From assembly GCA_016794525.1 (NCBI GenBank), contig JAEUJY010000059.1, forward strand, positions 62,001 to 126,000: DNA of 64,000 bases, written 5' to 3'. The DNA comes from Myxococcales bacterium (lineage in GTDB: Bacteria; Myxococcota_A; Polyangia; Haliangiales; Haliangiaceae). A program made the translations under genes and the position numbers. Position 1 is the first letter of the stretch, and each line of letters starts with the position of its first letter. Below the pieces are notes generated by a model. It was not told the DNA's origin. It did no database searches and saw only the letters and a list, made by a program, of their open reading frames with translations. Shown here piece by piece: positions 37,001 to 51,666 of this stretch.

Positions 37001-37235
37001 CGTCGATCGCGTCCGAGGCGAACGCCGGCGAGCCGATGGCGCGGATGCGGCACGACGCCAGCGGCTGCGGCGTCTGGACGCTCTCGCCGGTGTCGGTGCG
37101 CTTCATCGCGCCGTAGCAGCCGAACGCGACGTCGACCGGGTTGTCGAACCGCCGGGTGACCGACACCTCGGTGCCGGTCTCTCCACACGCAGCGGTCGCC
37201 ACGACGGCGAGCGCGAACAGCGAACGGGACTTCAC
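34080..37235 (-). CDS. Large Cys-rich lipoprotein, probable beta-propeller
   Basis: A 1051-residue lipoprotein (lipobox ATAAC). The N-terminal 550 residues contain YncE-like stretches ([77 protein letters not shown], each shown in part) typical of surface propellers; the C-terminal half has paired cysteines ([23 protein letters not shown]) as in myxobacterial DUF4215/EGF-like modules. GTG 37235 overlaps the previous stop by 4 bp and is preceded by GGGAGG. It is the last gene of the glyQ operon. No function is assigned. Confidence 0.75.
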   Translation of the reverse strand: [1051 protein letters not shown]

Positions 37236-38619
37236 GAGTTGCCTCCCAGGCGGAGCACGACCCGGTACGCGACCGGCGACGTCGGATCGATGTCGACGAC
37301 CGCGAGCGAGTCGTCGAGGAAGTTGGCCACCAGCAAGAGCCCGCGGCTGGGCACCGCGGCGCTGGCGATCGGGCCGCGGCCGGTGAGCGTCGTGGCCGCG
37401 ACCGCGCCGCCGGCGCGGGGATCGACGACGTAGACCTGGCCGTCGCCGTAGCACGTCACGTAGGCGCGCTCGCCGGCGCCGGTCTCGGCGGCGGTCACCG
37501 AGGTCGCCTGCCGGCAGATGTCGGTCGACGCGATCACCCGGTTGACCGGCACGCCGGTCGGCCCGAGGCTGGTGTCGTACTCCTGCAGCGCCGGCGGCAT
37601 GCGGTTGACGAAGAACGCGCGATCGCCGCCGTCGCGGAAGACGATGCCGCGCGAGTCGTCGGCGGTGCCGCCGGAGTCCGAGCCGCTGCCGACCGCGTTC
37701 TGGAAGAAGAAGCCGCCGCTGACCAGCGACGGCTGGCGGCCGGCGGGGCGGGCGACGGTGAACAGGAACACCCGGTCGGTGTCGACGCTCTGGGCGTAGA
37801 GCAGGTCGTCGGCGCCGGCCTTGCGCCCGGCGATGCCCGACATCCCGACCGACAGGCCGATCGACCGCGCGTCGACCAGGCTCGGCACGCCGGCGGCTGG
37901 CGAGTCGATCAGCGAGATGATGCCGTTGGCGAAGTGCGACACCACGGCGAACTGGCCGAGCGAGTCGGCGAAGACGCCGTAGGGCTCGCTGGGCAGGCCG
38001 GGCGGGTCGTCGAAGCCGGTCAGCTCGACCAGGCGGTGCTCGTCGTCGCACAGCGGGAAGCCCTGGCCGGTGCTGCACGCCAGCGCGCGGGTCGCCGGGT
38101 CCCAGTCCATCCAGGTGATCGACGGATCGCCGCGCACCGGGACCAGCAGGCGCAGCTTGCCGCCGCCGAGATCCTGGGTGGTCACGGCGCTGGCGAAGTT
38201 GCCGATGCGGACGCCAGCGCCGTCGATCAAGAAGTCGGCCTCGGGGCAGGCCAGCGTCTCGGTGGCGTCGGTCGGGACGCTGCACCCCGCCGGGACCGTG
38301 CGGTTGCTCTTCCACGCCGCCACGACCTGCTCGACGACCGCCAGGTCGACGACCTGGACCGTGCCGGAGTCGTAGGTCAGGTCCGAGTTGGCCGACACCA
38401 CGAACGCGACCGAGTCATCGGGCGCCACCGTCACCGCGGTCGGGTAGAAGATGCGGTCGGGATCGGGGCGGACCTCCGACTCCGAGGCGGTGCACGCCAC
38501 CACGCCGGCGGCGAGCAACGCCCAGCGAGACGACCAGCGAGATGACCGGACGAGATCCATGGCAGCCAGCTTGGACCGGCGGCTGCCGGCGGGGGTTGCC
38601 TGGGTGACGGGGCGCACAG

Positions 38620-38623
<4 letters not shown>
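37232..38623 (-). CDS. Lipoprotein with YncE-like beta-propeller
   Basis: A propeller lipoprotein of 463 residues if started at ATG 38623 (ATGA overlap with ppdK, GGAG seven bases upstream) or 442 if started at ATG 38560 (a more usual signal peptide, no ribosome site). Lipobox LAAGVVAC. Blade-type motifs: FYPTAVTVAPDDSVAFVVSAN, EPYGVFADSLGQFAVVSHFANGIISLID, LLLVANFLDDSLAVVDIDP. It is cotranslated with the larger lipoprotein downstream, and both lie after ppdK in the glycyl-tRNA synthetase operon. No function is established. Confidence 0.75.
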
Positions 38624-44466
<5,843 letters not shown>

Positions 44467-44548
44467 GGGGGATCCGGGGGGCGCGAAAGGCGGCGCACCG
44501 TACCTCGCGAAAAACGCCCCGGTCAAGGAGCTAACCCCTTGCGATCTC

Positions 44549-44577
44549 TTGACGATCGGCAAGCGGCCGGCTAGCGT
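44549..44577 (+). promoter_or_regulatory. Sigma-70-type promoter, probably for a leaderless mRNA
   Basis: TTGACG (44549-44554), a 17-bp spacer, then TAGCGT (44572-44577). The ATG of the next gene starts only seven bases after the -10 hexamer, which places the transcription start at or beside the start codon. Confidence 0.65.
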
Positions 44578-44584
44578 CGTGGCG

Positions 44585-45151
44585 ATGCAGAGGGGTGCAC
44601 CCGTGCGCGCTCGTGCCGAGCGCGGTTTCGCCGTCGGGCTCGTCGGCGCCCTCGCGCTCGCCGCCAGCGGCTGCTCGCTCGTCCTCGACTTCGACAAGCC
44701 GACCGACGCCGCCCCCGCCGATGCGCCGGTCACCCCCGAGCAGTGCGCGGCCAACGAGCCCAACGACACGCCGGCCACGGCCACCGCGTGGGCCGGGCAA
44801 GACATCAGCGCCGCCATCTGCCCGACCGGCGGCACCGGCGACGTCGATCTGTTCGCGGTCGGCCTGGTCGACGGCCAGCCGATCCGCGCGACGATCACCT
44901 TCATGAACCGCAACGGCGCCGGCGATCTCGACCTGCGCCTGCTCACCGGCGACGGCGGGATGGTGCTCGACGACTCGAAGACGTCGGCCGACACCGAGAT
45001 GGTGCTGTGCCCGGGCGGCTCGCCGTGCCCGCCGATCACCAACGGCACGTACCTGATCGAGGTGAAGGGCTTCACCACGTCGGTGACCTCCGCCTACGTG
45101 CTGCACATCGAGACCACCGCCGACGTCGACGCCGGCATCGACGCGATGTGA
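44585..45151 (+). CDS. Lipoprotein with PPC-like (pre-peptidase C-terminal) domain
   Basis: A 188-residue lipoprotein (lipobox LAASGC). The domain [36 protein letters not shown] ... [34 protein letters not shown] ... YLIEVKGF (each shown in part) fits the bacterial PPC beta-sandwich, usually found beside secreted proteases but here standing alone. Two cysteines in the C-terminal loop (CPGGSPCPP) may pair. Its ATG is directly downstream of a consensus-like promoter, so translation is probably leaderless. It is convergent with a small gene at 45177. Confidence 0.75.
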   Translation: MQRGAPVRARAERGFAVGLVGALALAASGCSLVLDFDKPTDAAPADAPVTPEQCAANEPNDTPATATAWAGQDISAAICPTGGTGDVDLFAVGLVDGQPIRATITFMNRNGAGDLDLRLLTGDGGMVLDDSKTSADTEMVLCPGGSPCPPITNGTYLIEVKGFTTSVTSAYVLHIETTADVDAGIDAM

Positions 45152-45155
45152 GCGA

Positions 45156-45172
45156 CCGCCGCGACGCGGCGG
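45156..45172. terminator. Bidirectional GC hairpin between convergent genes
   Basis: CCGCCGCG-A-CGCGGCGG, an almost gapless palindrome, fills the 25-bp gap between the stops at 45151 and 45177. Confidence 0.55.
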
Positions 45173-45176
45173 ACCT

Positions 45177-45443
45177 TCAGGCCGGCTTGGGCTCGACCGC
45201 GCGCAGCGCCGCGACCAGGGGATCGGCGCGGTCTTTCGGTTCGACGTGGACGTCGCGGTTGATCGATTCGCCGTCGGCGCCGTGGACCTCGGGCTCGTAC
45301 GGATCCTGGCCGTAGGCGTCGCGCACCAGCACGGCGCGCTCGGGCTCGTCGTGCACCGGCGCGGGGACGTCGTCGGGATCGGTCGGCGCGGTGGCGGCGC
45401 GCGGCGGGAGAGGCGTCAGCGGGATCGGCGTGGGAGTGCTCAT
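45177..45443 (-). CDS. Small Pro-rich protein of unknown function
   Basis: 88 residues: a Pro/Thr-rich N-terminal half ([14 protein letters not shown]) and an acidic stretch ([32 protein letters not shown]) ending in a charged tail. No signal peptide, membrane span or recognised domain. Start ATG 45443 gives the most hydrophilic soluble protein. The gene lies 164 bp from a divergent BON-domain gene. It may be disordered; whether it is translated is uncertain. Confidence 0.5.
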   Translation of the reverse strand: MSTPTPIPLTPLPPRAATAPTDPDDVPAPVHDEPERAVLVRDAYGQDPYEPEVHGADGESINRDVHVEPKDRADPLVAALRAVEPKPA

Positions 45444-45607
45444 GGTCGGGTTGCAGTGCAACGCCGAGACCACGCGGCGGGCGCGCCCGCGGGCCGCATG
45501 AGACCCCGCGCGCACGGTGCGTGGGCGCCCACCGCGCGCGGGCGCACGCAGTCCCCGCCGCGGCGGCGCGCGCGGCGATGGCACGCCGCCTGCTGTTCGT
45601 CTCCCTT

Positions 45608-45979
45608 ATGATCGACAAGCCCAACGCCCGGAGTTCTTCGTCCGCGCCCGCCGCGCCCGCCCGATCGTACGACGCGCTGGTGCGCGCGGTGGTGCCCCTG
45701 CCCGACTCGTCGCACCGCCCGAGCGCCGACGAGGCCGCCGCCGCCGAGGAGCCGCGCGCGCCCGTGACCGAGGGCCCCGCCGACGTCCGCGCCGCCGTGC
45801 GCGCCGCGCTCGACGCCCTGCCCCACGCCGACCTCGCCGACGTGCAGGTCGCCGTGCACCAGGGCACCGCCACCATCGCCGGCTCGGTCGCGCGCGCCGA
45901 CGATCGCGATCGCATCGTCGCCGCCCTGAGCGCCATCCCCGGCCTCGTCATCGTCGACGAGCTGCGCGTCCGGCTGTAG
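45608..45979 (+). CDS. BON-domain protein
   Basis: A 123-residue protein. After a Ser/Ala/Pro-rich N-terminal half (about 55 residues, no signal peptide) comes a BON domain ([42 protein letters not shown] ... [12 protein letters not shown], shown in part). BON domains bind membrane phospholipids or serve as periplasmic adaptors. The start ATG 45608 is chosen as the first after a stop-free but low-complexity region. Its stop is followed within 4 bp by the CTCCGG array. Confidence 0.72.
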   Translation: MIDKPNARSSSSAPAAPARSYDALVRAVVPLPDSSHRPSADEAAAAEEPRAPVTEGPADVRAAVRAALDALPHADLADVQVAVHQGTATIAGSVARADDRDRIVAALSAIPGLVIVDELRVRL

Positions 45980-45982
45980 CCC

Positions 45983-46230
<248 letters not shown>

Positions 46231-46238
46231 AAATACGA

Positions 46239-46273
46239 ACGGCCCGGTCGTTCCGCTGAACGCTCCGGGCCGT
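46239..46273. terminator. Hairpin with 9-bp arms
   Basis: Perfect arms ACGGCCCGG / CCGGGCCGT with a 17-base loop lie between the hexamer array and dispersed element copy 3 in a convergent gap. Confidence 0.5.
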
Positions 46274-46276
46274 CTT

Positions 46277-46325
46277 GGGTGGGGGCCCCGGCGAATGCCG
46301 GGGGAGGGTTTGGCGACAAACCCTC
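46277..46325 (-). repeat. Dispersed gene-end palindromic element, copy 3 (inverted, diverged)
   Basis: In minus orientation: a 22-bp palindrome with one mismatch (GAGGGTTTGTCG/CCAAACCCTC), then a different hairpin stem (CCCCGGCATTCGCCGGGG) and the tail CCCCCACCC. It begins seven bases after the stop of the gene at 46332-47216. The second hairpin has changed bases but kept pairing. Confidence 0.85.
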
Positions 46326-46331
46326 TCTACA

Positions 46332-47216
46332 TCACTGCGGGATCTTCGGGGTGCCGCAGGTGCCGGCGGTCTTGTAGCCCATGGTCAGGTCGTACAGCTG
46401 CTGCAGGGCGACCATGGCGTCGTCGGTGCGGGCGGTGTTGAAGGCCGGGTGATCCTGGTGCGGAATCATCCGCAGGCCGACGCGCTCGAACGTGCCGAAG
46501 TTGGGGACCATCTTCGGGTTCGCCATGTCGGTCAGGTCGACGGCGAAGAAGGCCAGCATGTAGTACTTGTTCGACGACAGCGTGTTGTACATCAGCGTGT
46601 TGTCGTCGTTGGCGATCATGCCGTAGGCGCCCGACGTGTGGCACTGCTCGCAGTTGCCGCCGTTGGAGCCCTTGTTCGACCAGCGCCCGCCGAAGTTGTT
46701 GCCGGTGAAGTCCTCGAGCTTCAGGCAGCCCGACCACTCGCTGATGAGGCGGGCGGTGGCCTGCGCCGGGGTCTCGGGGCCGGGACCGGGGCCGGGGCCC
46801 GGGCCGCCGTTGCGCTCGCTCACCTCGGCCGCCAGCCAGGCCTTGATCTTGGTCTGCTCGTCGGCGCTGTAGGTCTTGCCCTGGTGGCCGCCGGCGGCCA
46901 TGACCTTGGTGTACATCGCCGCGCCGGTCTCGGTGAAGTTGCCGACCACCGAGGTGAAGCCGACGATGGCTTCGTAGGCGTTGGCGGCGGAGGCGCCGAC
47001 GAACGGCGTAGCGTTGGCGGCGGTGGTCGAGTGGCAGCCGGCGCACTTGGCCTGCATGATGGGGTAGACGTTGGTCAGGTAGGCCTGGCGCGCCGCGCCG
47101 CCGCCGCCGCCGTCACCGCCCGTGGTCCCCGCGTCCGTCGCCGGAGTCGGGTCGAGCGTTCCCACGCAGCCGGCCGCGGCCAGAAGCGCACTCGCGACGA
47201 GGATTCGGATGGACAT
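46332..47216 (-). CDS. Lipoprotein with two CxxCH haem-c motifs
   Basis: A 294-residue lipoprotein (Cys17, LAAAGC) with CAGCH (58-62) and CEQCH (189-193) separated by a Gly-Pro linker (GGPGPGPGPGPETP). The first module has YLTNVYPIMQAKCAGCHSTTA, which is close to haem-c modules in other Myxococcota surface proteins; the second has GRWSNKGSNGGNCEQCHTSGAYG. Signal and start ATG 47216 are clear, with GGAGAA upstream. It lies 54 bp downstream of the MYXO-CTERM gene, so the two are probably co-expressed and may act together outside the cell. Confidence 0.82.
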   Translation of the reverse strand: MSIRILVASALLAAAGCVGTLDPTPATDAGTTGGDGGGGGAARQAYLTNVYPIMQAKCAGCHSTTAANATPFVGASAANAYEAIVGFTSVVGNFTETGAAMYTKVMAAGGHQGKTYSADEQTKIKAWLAAEVSERNGGPGPGPGPGPETPAQATARLISEWSGCLKLEDFTGNNFGGRWSNKGSNGGNCEQCHTSGAYGMIANDDNTLMYNTLSSNKYYMLAFFAVDLTDMANPKMVPNFGTFERVGLRMIPHQDHPAFNTARTDDAMVALQQLYDLTMGYKTAGTCGTPKIPQ

Positions 47217-47270
47217 GGTCGGGTTCTCCGAGGCGTTTGGTTGGAGAGAGGTGGTCGAGGGGGTCACGGA

Positions 47271-49208
47271 CTACTTGCGACGGCGGCGCAGGAGGGCGGC
47301 GAGGCCGAGGCCCAGGGCCGCGAGGCCACCAGCCGAGCCACCACCGGTCGAGCAACCACCCGCGGCCGAACCGGGGACGAAGGGCTCGGGCTCCTCGGGG
47401 GCCGGGTTGTCCGGGGTGTTGTCACCGGGGACGTTGTCGTTGTAGCCGCCCTGCGGGTCGGGCGCGTTGGCCGAGAACGCGGTCGGGATGATGCTGAGGA
47501 AGGCCGACGGCTTGATGGACGACTCGACGTGCTCCGAGGCCTTGCCGGTCAGCGCGCAGGCGGTGAAGAACTGGACCTTCGAGGCCTGGGTGGTGCCGGC
47601 GCCGGTCGCGTCGAAGAACGGGTTCTTGACGAGGTCGCAGCCAGCGAAGTTGCGGCCCTGGTTACCGGGGTTGTTGCCGAGGTAGTTCGAGTAGAGGTGG
47701 CGGTCGTACGGGGCGCGCGCCGAGTGCTGGCCGAGGTTGACCATGGTCTTGGCGACCGTGTCGTAGCCGATGGTGCGGACGTCGGCGTCCTGCTGCAGAC
47801 CACCGGTCTGGCTGCCCTGGACCTGGATGAAGCCGGGCATCAGCTGGTCGCCCTTGCCGAAGATGGCCGGGGCGCCCGAGAGGTGGGTGCCGTCGGTGCC
47901 GAGCAGCATCGGGCTGGCGAGGTTGATGACCGACAGCGGCATCGTGAAGGTGTAGCCGGTGCGGCTGGTCTTGATGACCGCCATCTCCATGGCGTCCGAG
48001 CGACCACCCTTGCGGTCGTCCTGGTTGTTGCCGCGGTTGAGCGTCGCCTGGAAGATGAGCTCGTTGGTCGGGAGGAACGAGCCGTCCGCCTGCTTCGCCA
48101 TCAGCCGCATGTGCTGGGCGCGCATCGAGTAGTACTCGCGGTCCTCACCGTTGACCTGCAGCGTGGTCTTGTAGCTGAGGCGATCCTTCCACAGCAGGCG
48201 GCCGTCGGCGTTGGGGCCGTTCTGGCCACCGTCCGACAGGTCGACGGCGGCGATCCAGGTGCCCTCGTGCTGCGGCTGGGTGTTGCCCTCGGTCCAGGTG
48301 CAGACCGCGTAGGACTTGTCGGCGGCGTCGATGGTGCACGAGCCGCGCGAGCGCTCCTCGCGCTGGGCCAGCGAGATGTCGAACAGGCGCTTGACGGTCA
48401 CCTCGGTGCCGGCGGCGTTGAACTCGAAGCCGGTGGCGAACAGCCAGCCGTCGTCGTTGCCGTTGCCGTTGCAGCCGCCCCACGCGGCGATCTTGGTGAC
48501 GCCGCCCTGGTCGTAGTACGGCAGGCCGACTTCGCCGGCGCCCGACTGGTGCATCGAGCAGTCGTCGTTGTTCTTCGCCTCGATGGTGACGATGTTCTGG
48601 ACCTGGCCGTTGCCGTTCTTCAGCGTGACCCGGTTCATGTCCCAGTCGTACACGCCCATCACGTAGCGCTTGGTGTCGTTGGTGCCGTTGGCCTGGTAGT
48701 TGGCGAGCAGCGCGACGTGCTTGCCGTTGTCGATGACGACCAGCTCCGGCTTGTGGCAGTTGCGGTACTCGTTGCCGTTGTTGTTGGTGGCCCAGATGTC
48801 GTACTGGGCGGCGGCCGGGCGGGCGACCTTGAGGCGGCCGGTGCCGGCGTCGACCGACAGCTCGAGCGCCGACAGCGCGCACTGGACGCGATCGGTGGGC
48901 GGCGCCTCGCGGCCGGTGCCCTCGTTGATCACGCTGGTACGCATGTGGACGTACATCGCGCGGCGACCGTCGGGGCTGAACTTCACCGACGCTTGCTCGT
49001 TGGTGTGCTCCTCGTCGGTCATGCGCAGGCGCTCGACGCCGTCGTTGCCGGTGCGGACCGGCGCGCGGTCGGTCAGCGACGCGGGGGAGATCATGAAGGA
49101 GTCGGCCATGCCGAGCTCGTTCGACGCGCCCTGGGCAGAGGCGGTACCCGGGAGGGCCGCAAGGCCAGCCAGGGCGCTCGCAAAGATGGTGGTCTTCAGC
49201 ATGTTCAT
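47271..49208 (-). CDS. Secreted propeller-like protein with MYXO-CTERM sorting signal
   Basis: A 645-residue protein. Sec signal (ends TASAQ), then beta-rich repeats with WD/TolB character (ASVKFSPDGRRAMYVHMRTS, GKHVALLANYQANGTNDT) and paired cysteines. The C-terminus has a Pro/Glu-rich linker (APEEPEPFVPGS) then Cys-(Ser/Thr/Gly)-hydrophobic-RRRRK, which is the MYXO-CTERM motif that is processed and anchored on the cell surface in myxobacteria. Base use (Asn/Gly-rich) differs a little from the Ala-rich neighbours. ATG 49208 has AGGG seven bases upstream. Confidence 0.87.
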   Translation of the reverse strand: MNMLKTTIFASALAGLAALPGTASAQGASNELGMADSFMISPASLTDRAPVRTGNDGVERLRMTDEEHTNEQASVKFSPDGRRAMYVHMRTSVINEGTGREAPPTDRVQCALSALELSVDAGTGRLKVARPAAAQYDIWATNNNGNEYRNCHKPELVVIDNGKHVALLANYQANGTNDTKRYVMGVYDWDMNRVTLKNGNGQVQNIVTIEAKNNDDCSMHQSGAGEVGLPYYDQGGVTKIAAWGGCNGNGNDDGWLFATGFEFNAAGTEVTVKRLFDISLAQREERSRGSCTIDAADKSYAVCTWTEGNTQPQHEGTWIAAVDLSDGGQNGPNADGRLLWKDRLSYKTTLQVNGEDREYYSMRAQHMRLMAKQADGSFLPTNELIFQATLNRGNNQDDRKGGRSDAMEMAVIKTSRTGYTFTMPLSVINLASPMLLGTDGTHLSGAPAIFGKGDQLMPGFIQVQGSQTGGLQQDADVRTIGYDTVAKTMVNLGQHSARAPYDRHLYSNYLGNNPGNQGRNFAGCDLVKNPFFDATGAGTTQASKVQFFTACALTGKASEHVESSIKPSAFLSIIPTAFSANAPDPQGGYNDNVPGDNTPDNPAPEEPEPFVPGSAAGGCSTGGGSAGGLAALGLGLAALLRRRRK

Positions 49209-49320
49209 GGGGTGGCCCTCGTTGGGTTGGGTTGTTACCTGCCTGTCATCTGTGCAGCCCCCGTGCCGACCCGTTTCCGCTGCAACCTACTGAAATCAGA
49301 ACCCCGGGATCTCGTGTAGT

Positions 49321-49343
49321 CGGGGGGGCGACTCCCTCCCCCG
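49321..49343 (-). terminator. GC hairpin after gene 49348-50391
   Basis: Arms CGGGGG / CCCCCG with an 11-base loop lie just downstream (minus strand) of the stop at 49348. There is no T-tract. Confidence 0.45.
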
Positions 49344-49347
49344 GGGC

Positions 49348-50391
49348 CTAGAGTTCCTCAGGGTCCGGGGTCGGGACCTCGGCCGGGGTCACCGGCCGGC
49401 TGCGCAGGATCAGGGCCTGCGTCTTGATCTTGGCGTCGCCCAGCTCGATGTGGCCCTTGGCCTGGGCGCCGGCCGCGAACCACATGGTCTCGAGCTGGGC
49501 CTGGGGCAGCTGCTCGGCCCACTTCTCGTCCCGGACCACCCAGCCCTCGACCACGTCCTTGACGTCGACGCCCCGGCTCGACAGGTACTGGTAGAGCTGC
49601 CACCGCGGCTCGCCCGAGGTGGTGTTGGCCTGGTCCATCGGCAGGTCCTGGCGCTTGATGTACGCCACCAGCCGATCGTCCTTGTAGACGCGCACGCCGC
49701 CGCGCAGCGGGGTGCCGAAGTACGGGACGCCCTCCTGGACCTCACCGTCGAGCACCAGGCCGACCGACCGATCGAGCACCGGCGGCTGCTTGGTGATGTA
49801 GACCATCACCGCCGACACCTTGTCGGGGGTGACGCCGTTGCCGAGGCCCTCGGGCACCGACTCGATGGCCTTGCCCCGGATCATCCCGCCGAAGCGGAAG
49901 TACCACTCGTCGGCGGCCTTGGACATCAGCTCCTTGCCCGAGACGATCGTCGTCTCGGAGAAGCGCGGCCCGTAGACGTGGACCTCCTTGATCGTCGCCG
50001 GGTCGAGCCCCATCGCGACCATCAGCTCGCGGAAGCGGTAGCGCCGCTCCTTGGCCCAGCGCCAGCCGGTGTCGTTGGTGCCGAACCGCTTGGGGGCCGA
50101 CGCCTTGACCTTGATCCACACCGGCTTGAGCGACAGCGGCAGCTCGGGCCAGGCCAAGAGGCCCATGAACTTGCCGTCGACGTAGATGCCGGTGTCGCGC
50201 CAGCGATCGGCGCCCGACTTGAACTCGGCCGGGACGTACTCGTCCTTGTCGTCCGGGATGACGAACGCGTCGACGCCGGCGTCGGCCGCCGTCGCCACCG
50301 GCGCGGCCTTGCTCGCGGTGCTGCCAGACTTGCAGCCGGCGGCGAGCGCGCAGGCCGCCACGCACGCGGCCAGGAAGACGCGGTTCCCCAT
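49348..50391 (-). CDS. Lipoprotein of unknown function
   Basis: A 347-residue lipoprotein (lipobox ALAAGC). The mature region has a repetitive beta-type layout with short periodic phrases (DTGIYVDGKFMGLLAWPELP, VYGPRFSETTIVSGKELM, YFGTPLRGGVRVYKDDRLVAYIKR). I do not recognise a family. The ATG at 50391 is the start that yields a signal peptide. It is alone between the MYXO-CTERM gene and a divergent lipoprotein; the 191-bp gap to 50583 carries the plus-strand promoter. Confidence 0.8.
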   Translation of the reverse strand: MGNRVFLAACVAACALAAGCKSGSTASKAAPVATAADAGVDAFVIPDDKDEYVPAEFKSGADRWRDTGIYVDGKFMGLLAWPELPLSLKPVWIKVKASAPKRFGTNDTGWRWAKERRYRFRELMVAMGLDPATIKEVHVYGPRFSETTIVSGKELMSKAADEWYFRFGGMIRGKAIESVPEGLGNGVTPDKVSAVMVYITKQPPVLDRSVGLVLDGEVQEGVPYFGTPLRGGVRVYKDDRLVAYIKRQDLPMDQANTTSGEPRWQLYQYLSSRGVDVKDVVEGWVVRDEKWAEQLPQAQLETMWFAAGAQAKGHIELGDAKIKTQALILRSRPVTPAEVPTPDPEEL

Positions 50392-50510
50392 GCTCCGACG
50401 ATCATATGCACAGGCGAGGCGATCAGGACAAGCGCTTGGGGTGTCGGTGGTCCCCAGGGCGTGGGGAGTGGAGTACCCGCGTCCACCGGGCTCCCGCGCG
50501 CCGCGGGCAC

Positions 50511-50519
50511 TGTTACAAT
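50511..50519 (+). promoter_or_regulatory. Extended -10 promoter element
   Basis: TGTTACAAT: a TG dinucleotide one base before TACAAT. No clear -35 is seen about 17 bp upstream in the GC-rich sequence, as expected for an extended -10 promoter. It drives the gene at 50583. Confidence 0.5.
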
Positions 50520-50582
50520 GGTGCGAACACGTCGAGGTCATGGCACCTCGGTTGCTTCACGATCCATACCGGGAGGCCTGTC

Positions 50583-51086
50583 ATGCGTAAACCGTCGCTT
50601 ATCCTGGTCGCTGCCGTAACCTCGTTCGCGCTGGGGTGCGATGGCTCGGTAGGGACCGAAGACGACCAGATCGTCTGCTCGACCCAGTGGAACATCACCG
50701 GGTCGGCCGTCCTCGAGACCAAGCCCGCCGAGATCAGCGGCTGCTGGCCGGTCGGCACCTGGACCTTCTCGCTGGCCCAGGCGACCAACACCTGCAACCC
50801 GGCGCCGACGCCGCTCGGGCAGTACCAGATCAAGGTCGAGCGCGACCTCGCCGCCGAGGAGCCCGACCACACGTACATCTACTCGTACCTCACCGACCCG
50901 GCCGACATGACCGCGACGGTCAGCGTCACCTCCGGCGGCGGCGGCCTGTGCGAGGGCGAGCTGCTGGTGTTCTCCACCGACGGCAAGAAGATCTGGAACC
51001 TCCACCCGTCGCTCAACGCCGACAACACGATCGGCGGCCTCGGCGACTACGAGGAGCACACGTCCAGCCAGATCCCGAAGCCGTGA
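50583..51086 (+). CDS. Small lipoprotein of unknown function
   Basis: A 167-residue lipoprotein (lipobox FALGC) with several paired cysteines (QIVCSTQWN, ISGCWPVG, NTCNP, GLCEGEL) and a beta-rich sequence (WTFSLAQATNTC, YQIKVERDLAAEEPDHTYIYSYL). No named family is recognised. GGGAGG is well placed before ATG 50583. It is the first of two plus-strand genes; the next begins 8 bp after its stop. Confidence 0.8.
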   Translation: MRKPSLILVAAVTSFALGCDGSVGTEDDQIVCSTQWNITGSAVLETKPAEISGCWPVGTWTFSLAQATNTCNPAPTPLGQYQIKVERDLAAEEPDHTYIYSYLTDPADMTATVSVTSGGGGLCEGELLVFSTDGKKIWNLHPSLNADNTIGGLGDYEEHTSSQIPKP

Positions 51087-51093
51087 GCCGGCG

Positions 51094-51666
51094 ATGAAGT
51101 GGCTGGCCCTCGGCGTGGTGGCGGTGCTGATCGGCGCGCTGCTGTTGCTGCGCGGCCTGCGCTCCGACGCGGCGGCGGCCAAGCCGGACGCCCCGCCCGC
51201 GCGCCCCGCCGCGGCGGCCCCGACCACGCCGACCGCGCGCCCGGCGCCGGCGTTGCCCGAGCACCCGGTCGTCGAGGGCCCGGTGGCGGCGTTCGAGCGC
51301 CCCGAGGAGGACGAGACCGCGCCGTTCAAGGTCGACTCCGACGAGTTCTACGAGCAGCTCGACGAGGTCTACAGCCGGCGCCTGAGCGGCTTCACCCACG
51401 ACTGCTACCAGGGCGGCCAGCACCGCAAGGCCAAGGTGCGGCTCCTGTTCCGCTGGGAGATCAAGGGCGGCGCGGTGAGCGTCAAGGACGTCCGGGTCGA
51501 CGAGAGCACGCTGGGCGATCCGGCGCTCGAGGCGTGCATGGTCAAGGCGGTGGCGGGCGCGCACTGGACCGACGCGCGGATGCCCGACTGGTCGACCAAG
51601 GTCGGCGAGGACGAGCGGCTCTTGATCCGCATCGAGAACCTCAAGCGCTTCGACAAACAGCCTTGA
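51094..51666 (+). CDS. AgmX/PglI C-terminal-domain membrane protein
   Basis: A 190-residue protein: an N-terminal membrane anchor (WLALGVVAVLIGALLLL), a Pro/Ala-rich periplasmic linker and a C-terminal domain (HRKAKVRLLFRWEIKGGAVSVKDVRVDESTLGDPALEACMVKAV, shown in part) that matches the AgmX/PglI C-terminal family, TonB-like in form. In myxobacteria such proteins are linked to adventurous gliding motility or envelope assembly, but role here is inferred only. The stop codon TGA overlaps the first bases of dispersed element copy 2. Confidence 0.75.
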   Translation: MKWLALGVVAVLIGALLLLRGLRSDAAAAKPDAPPARPAAAAPTTPTARPAPALPEHPVVEGPVAAFERPEEDETAPFKVDSDEFYEQLDEVYSRRLSGFTHDCYQGGQHRKAKVRLLFRWEIKGGAVSVKDVRVDESTLGDPALEACMVKAVAGAHWTDARMPDWSTKVGEDERLLIRIENLKRFDKQP

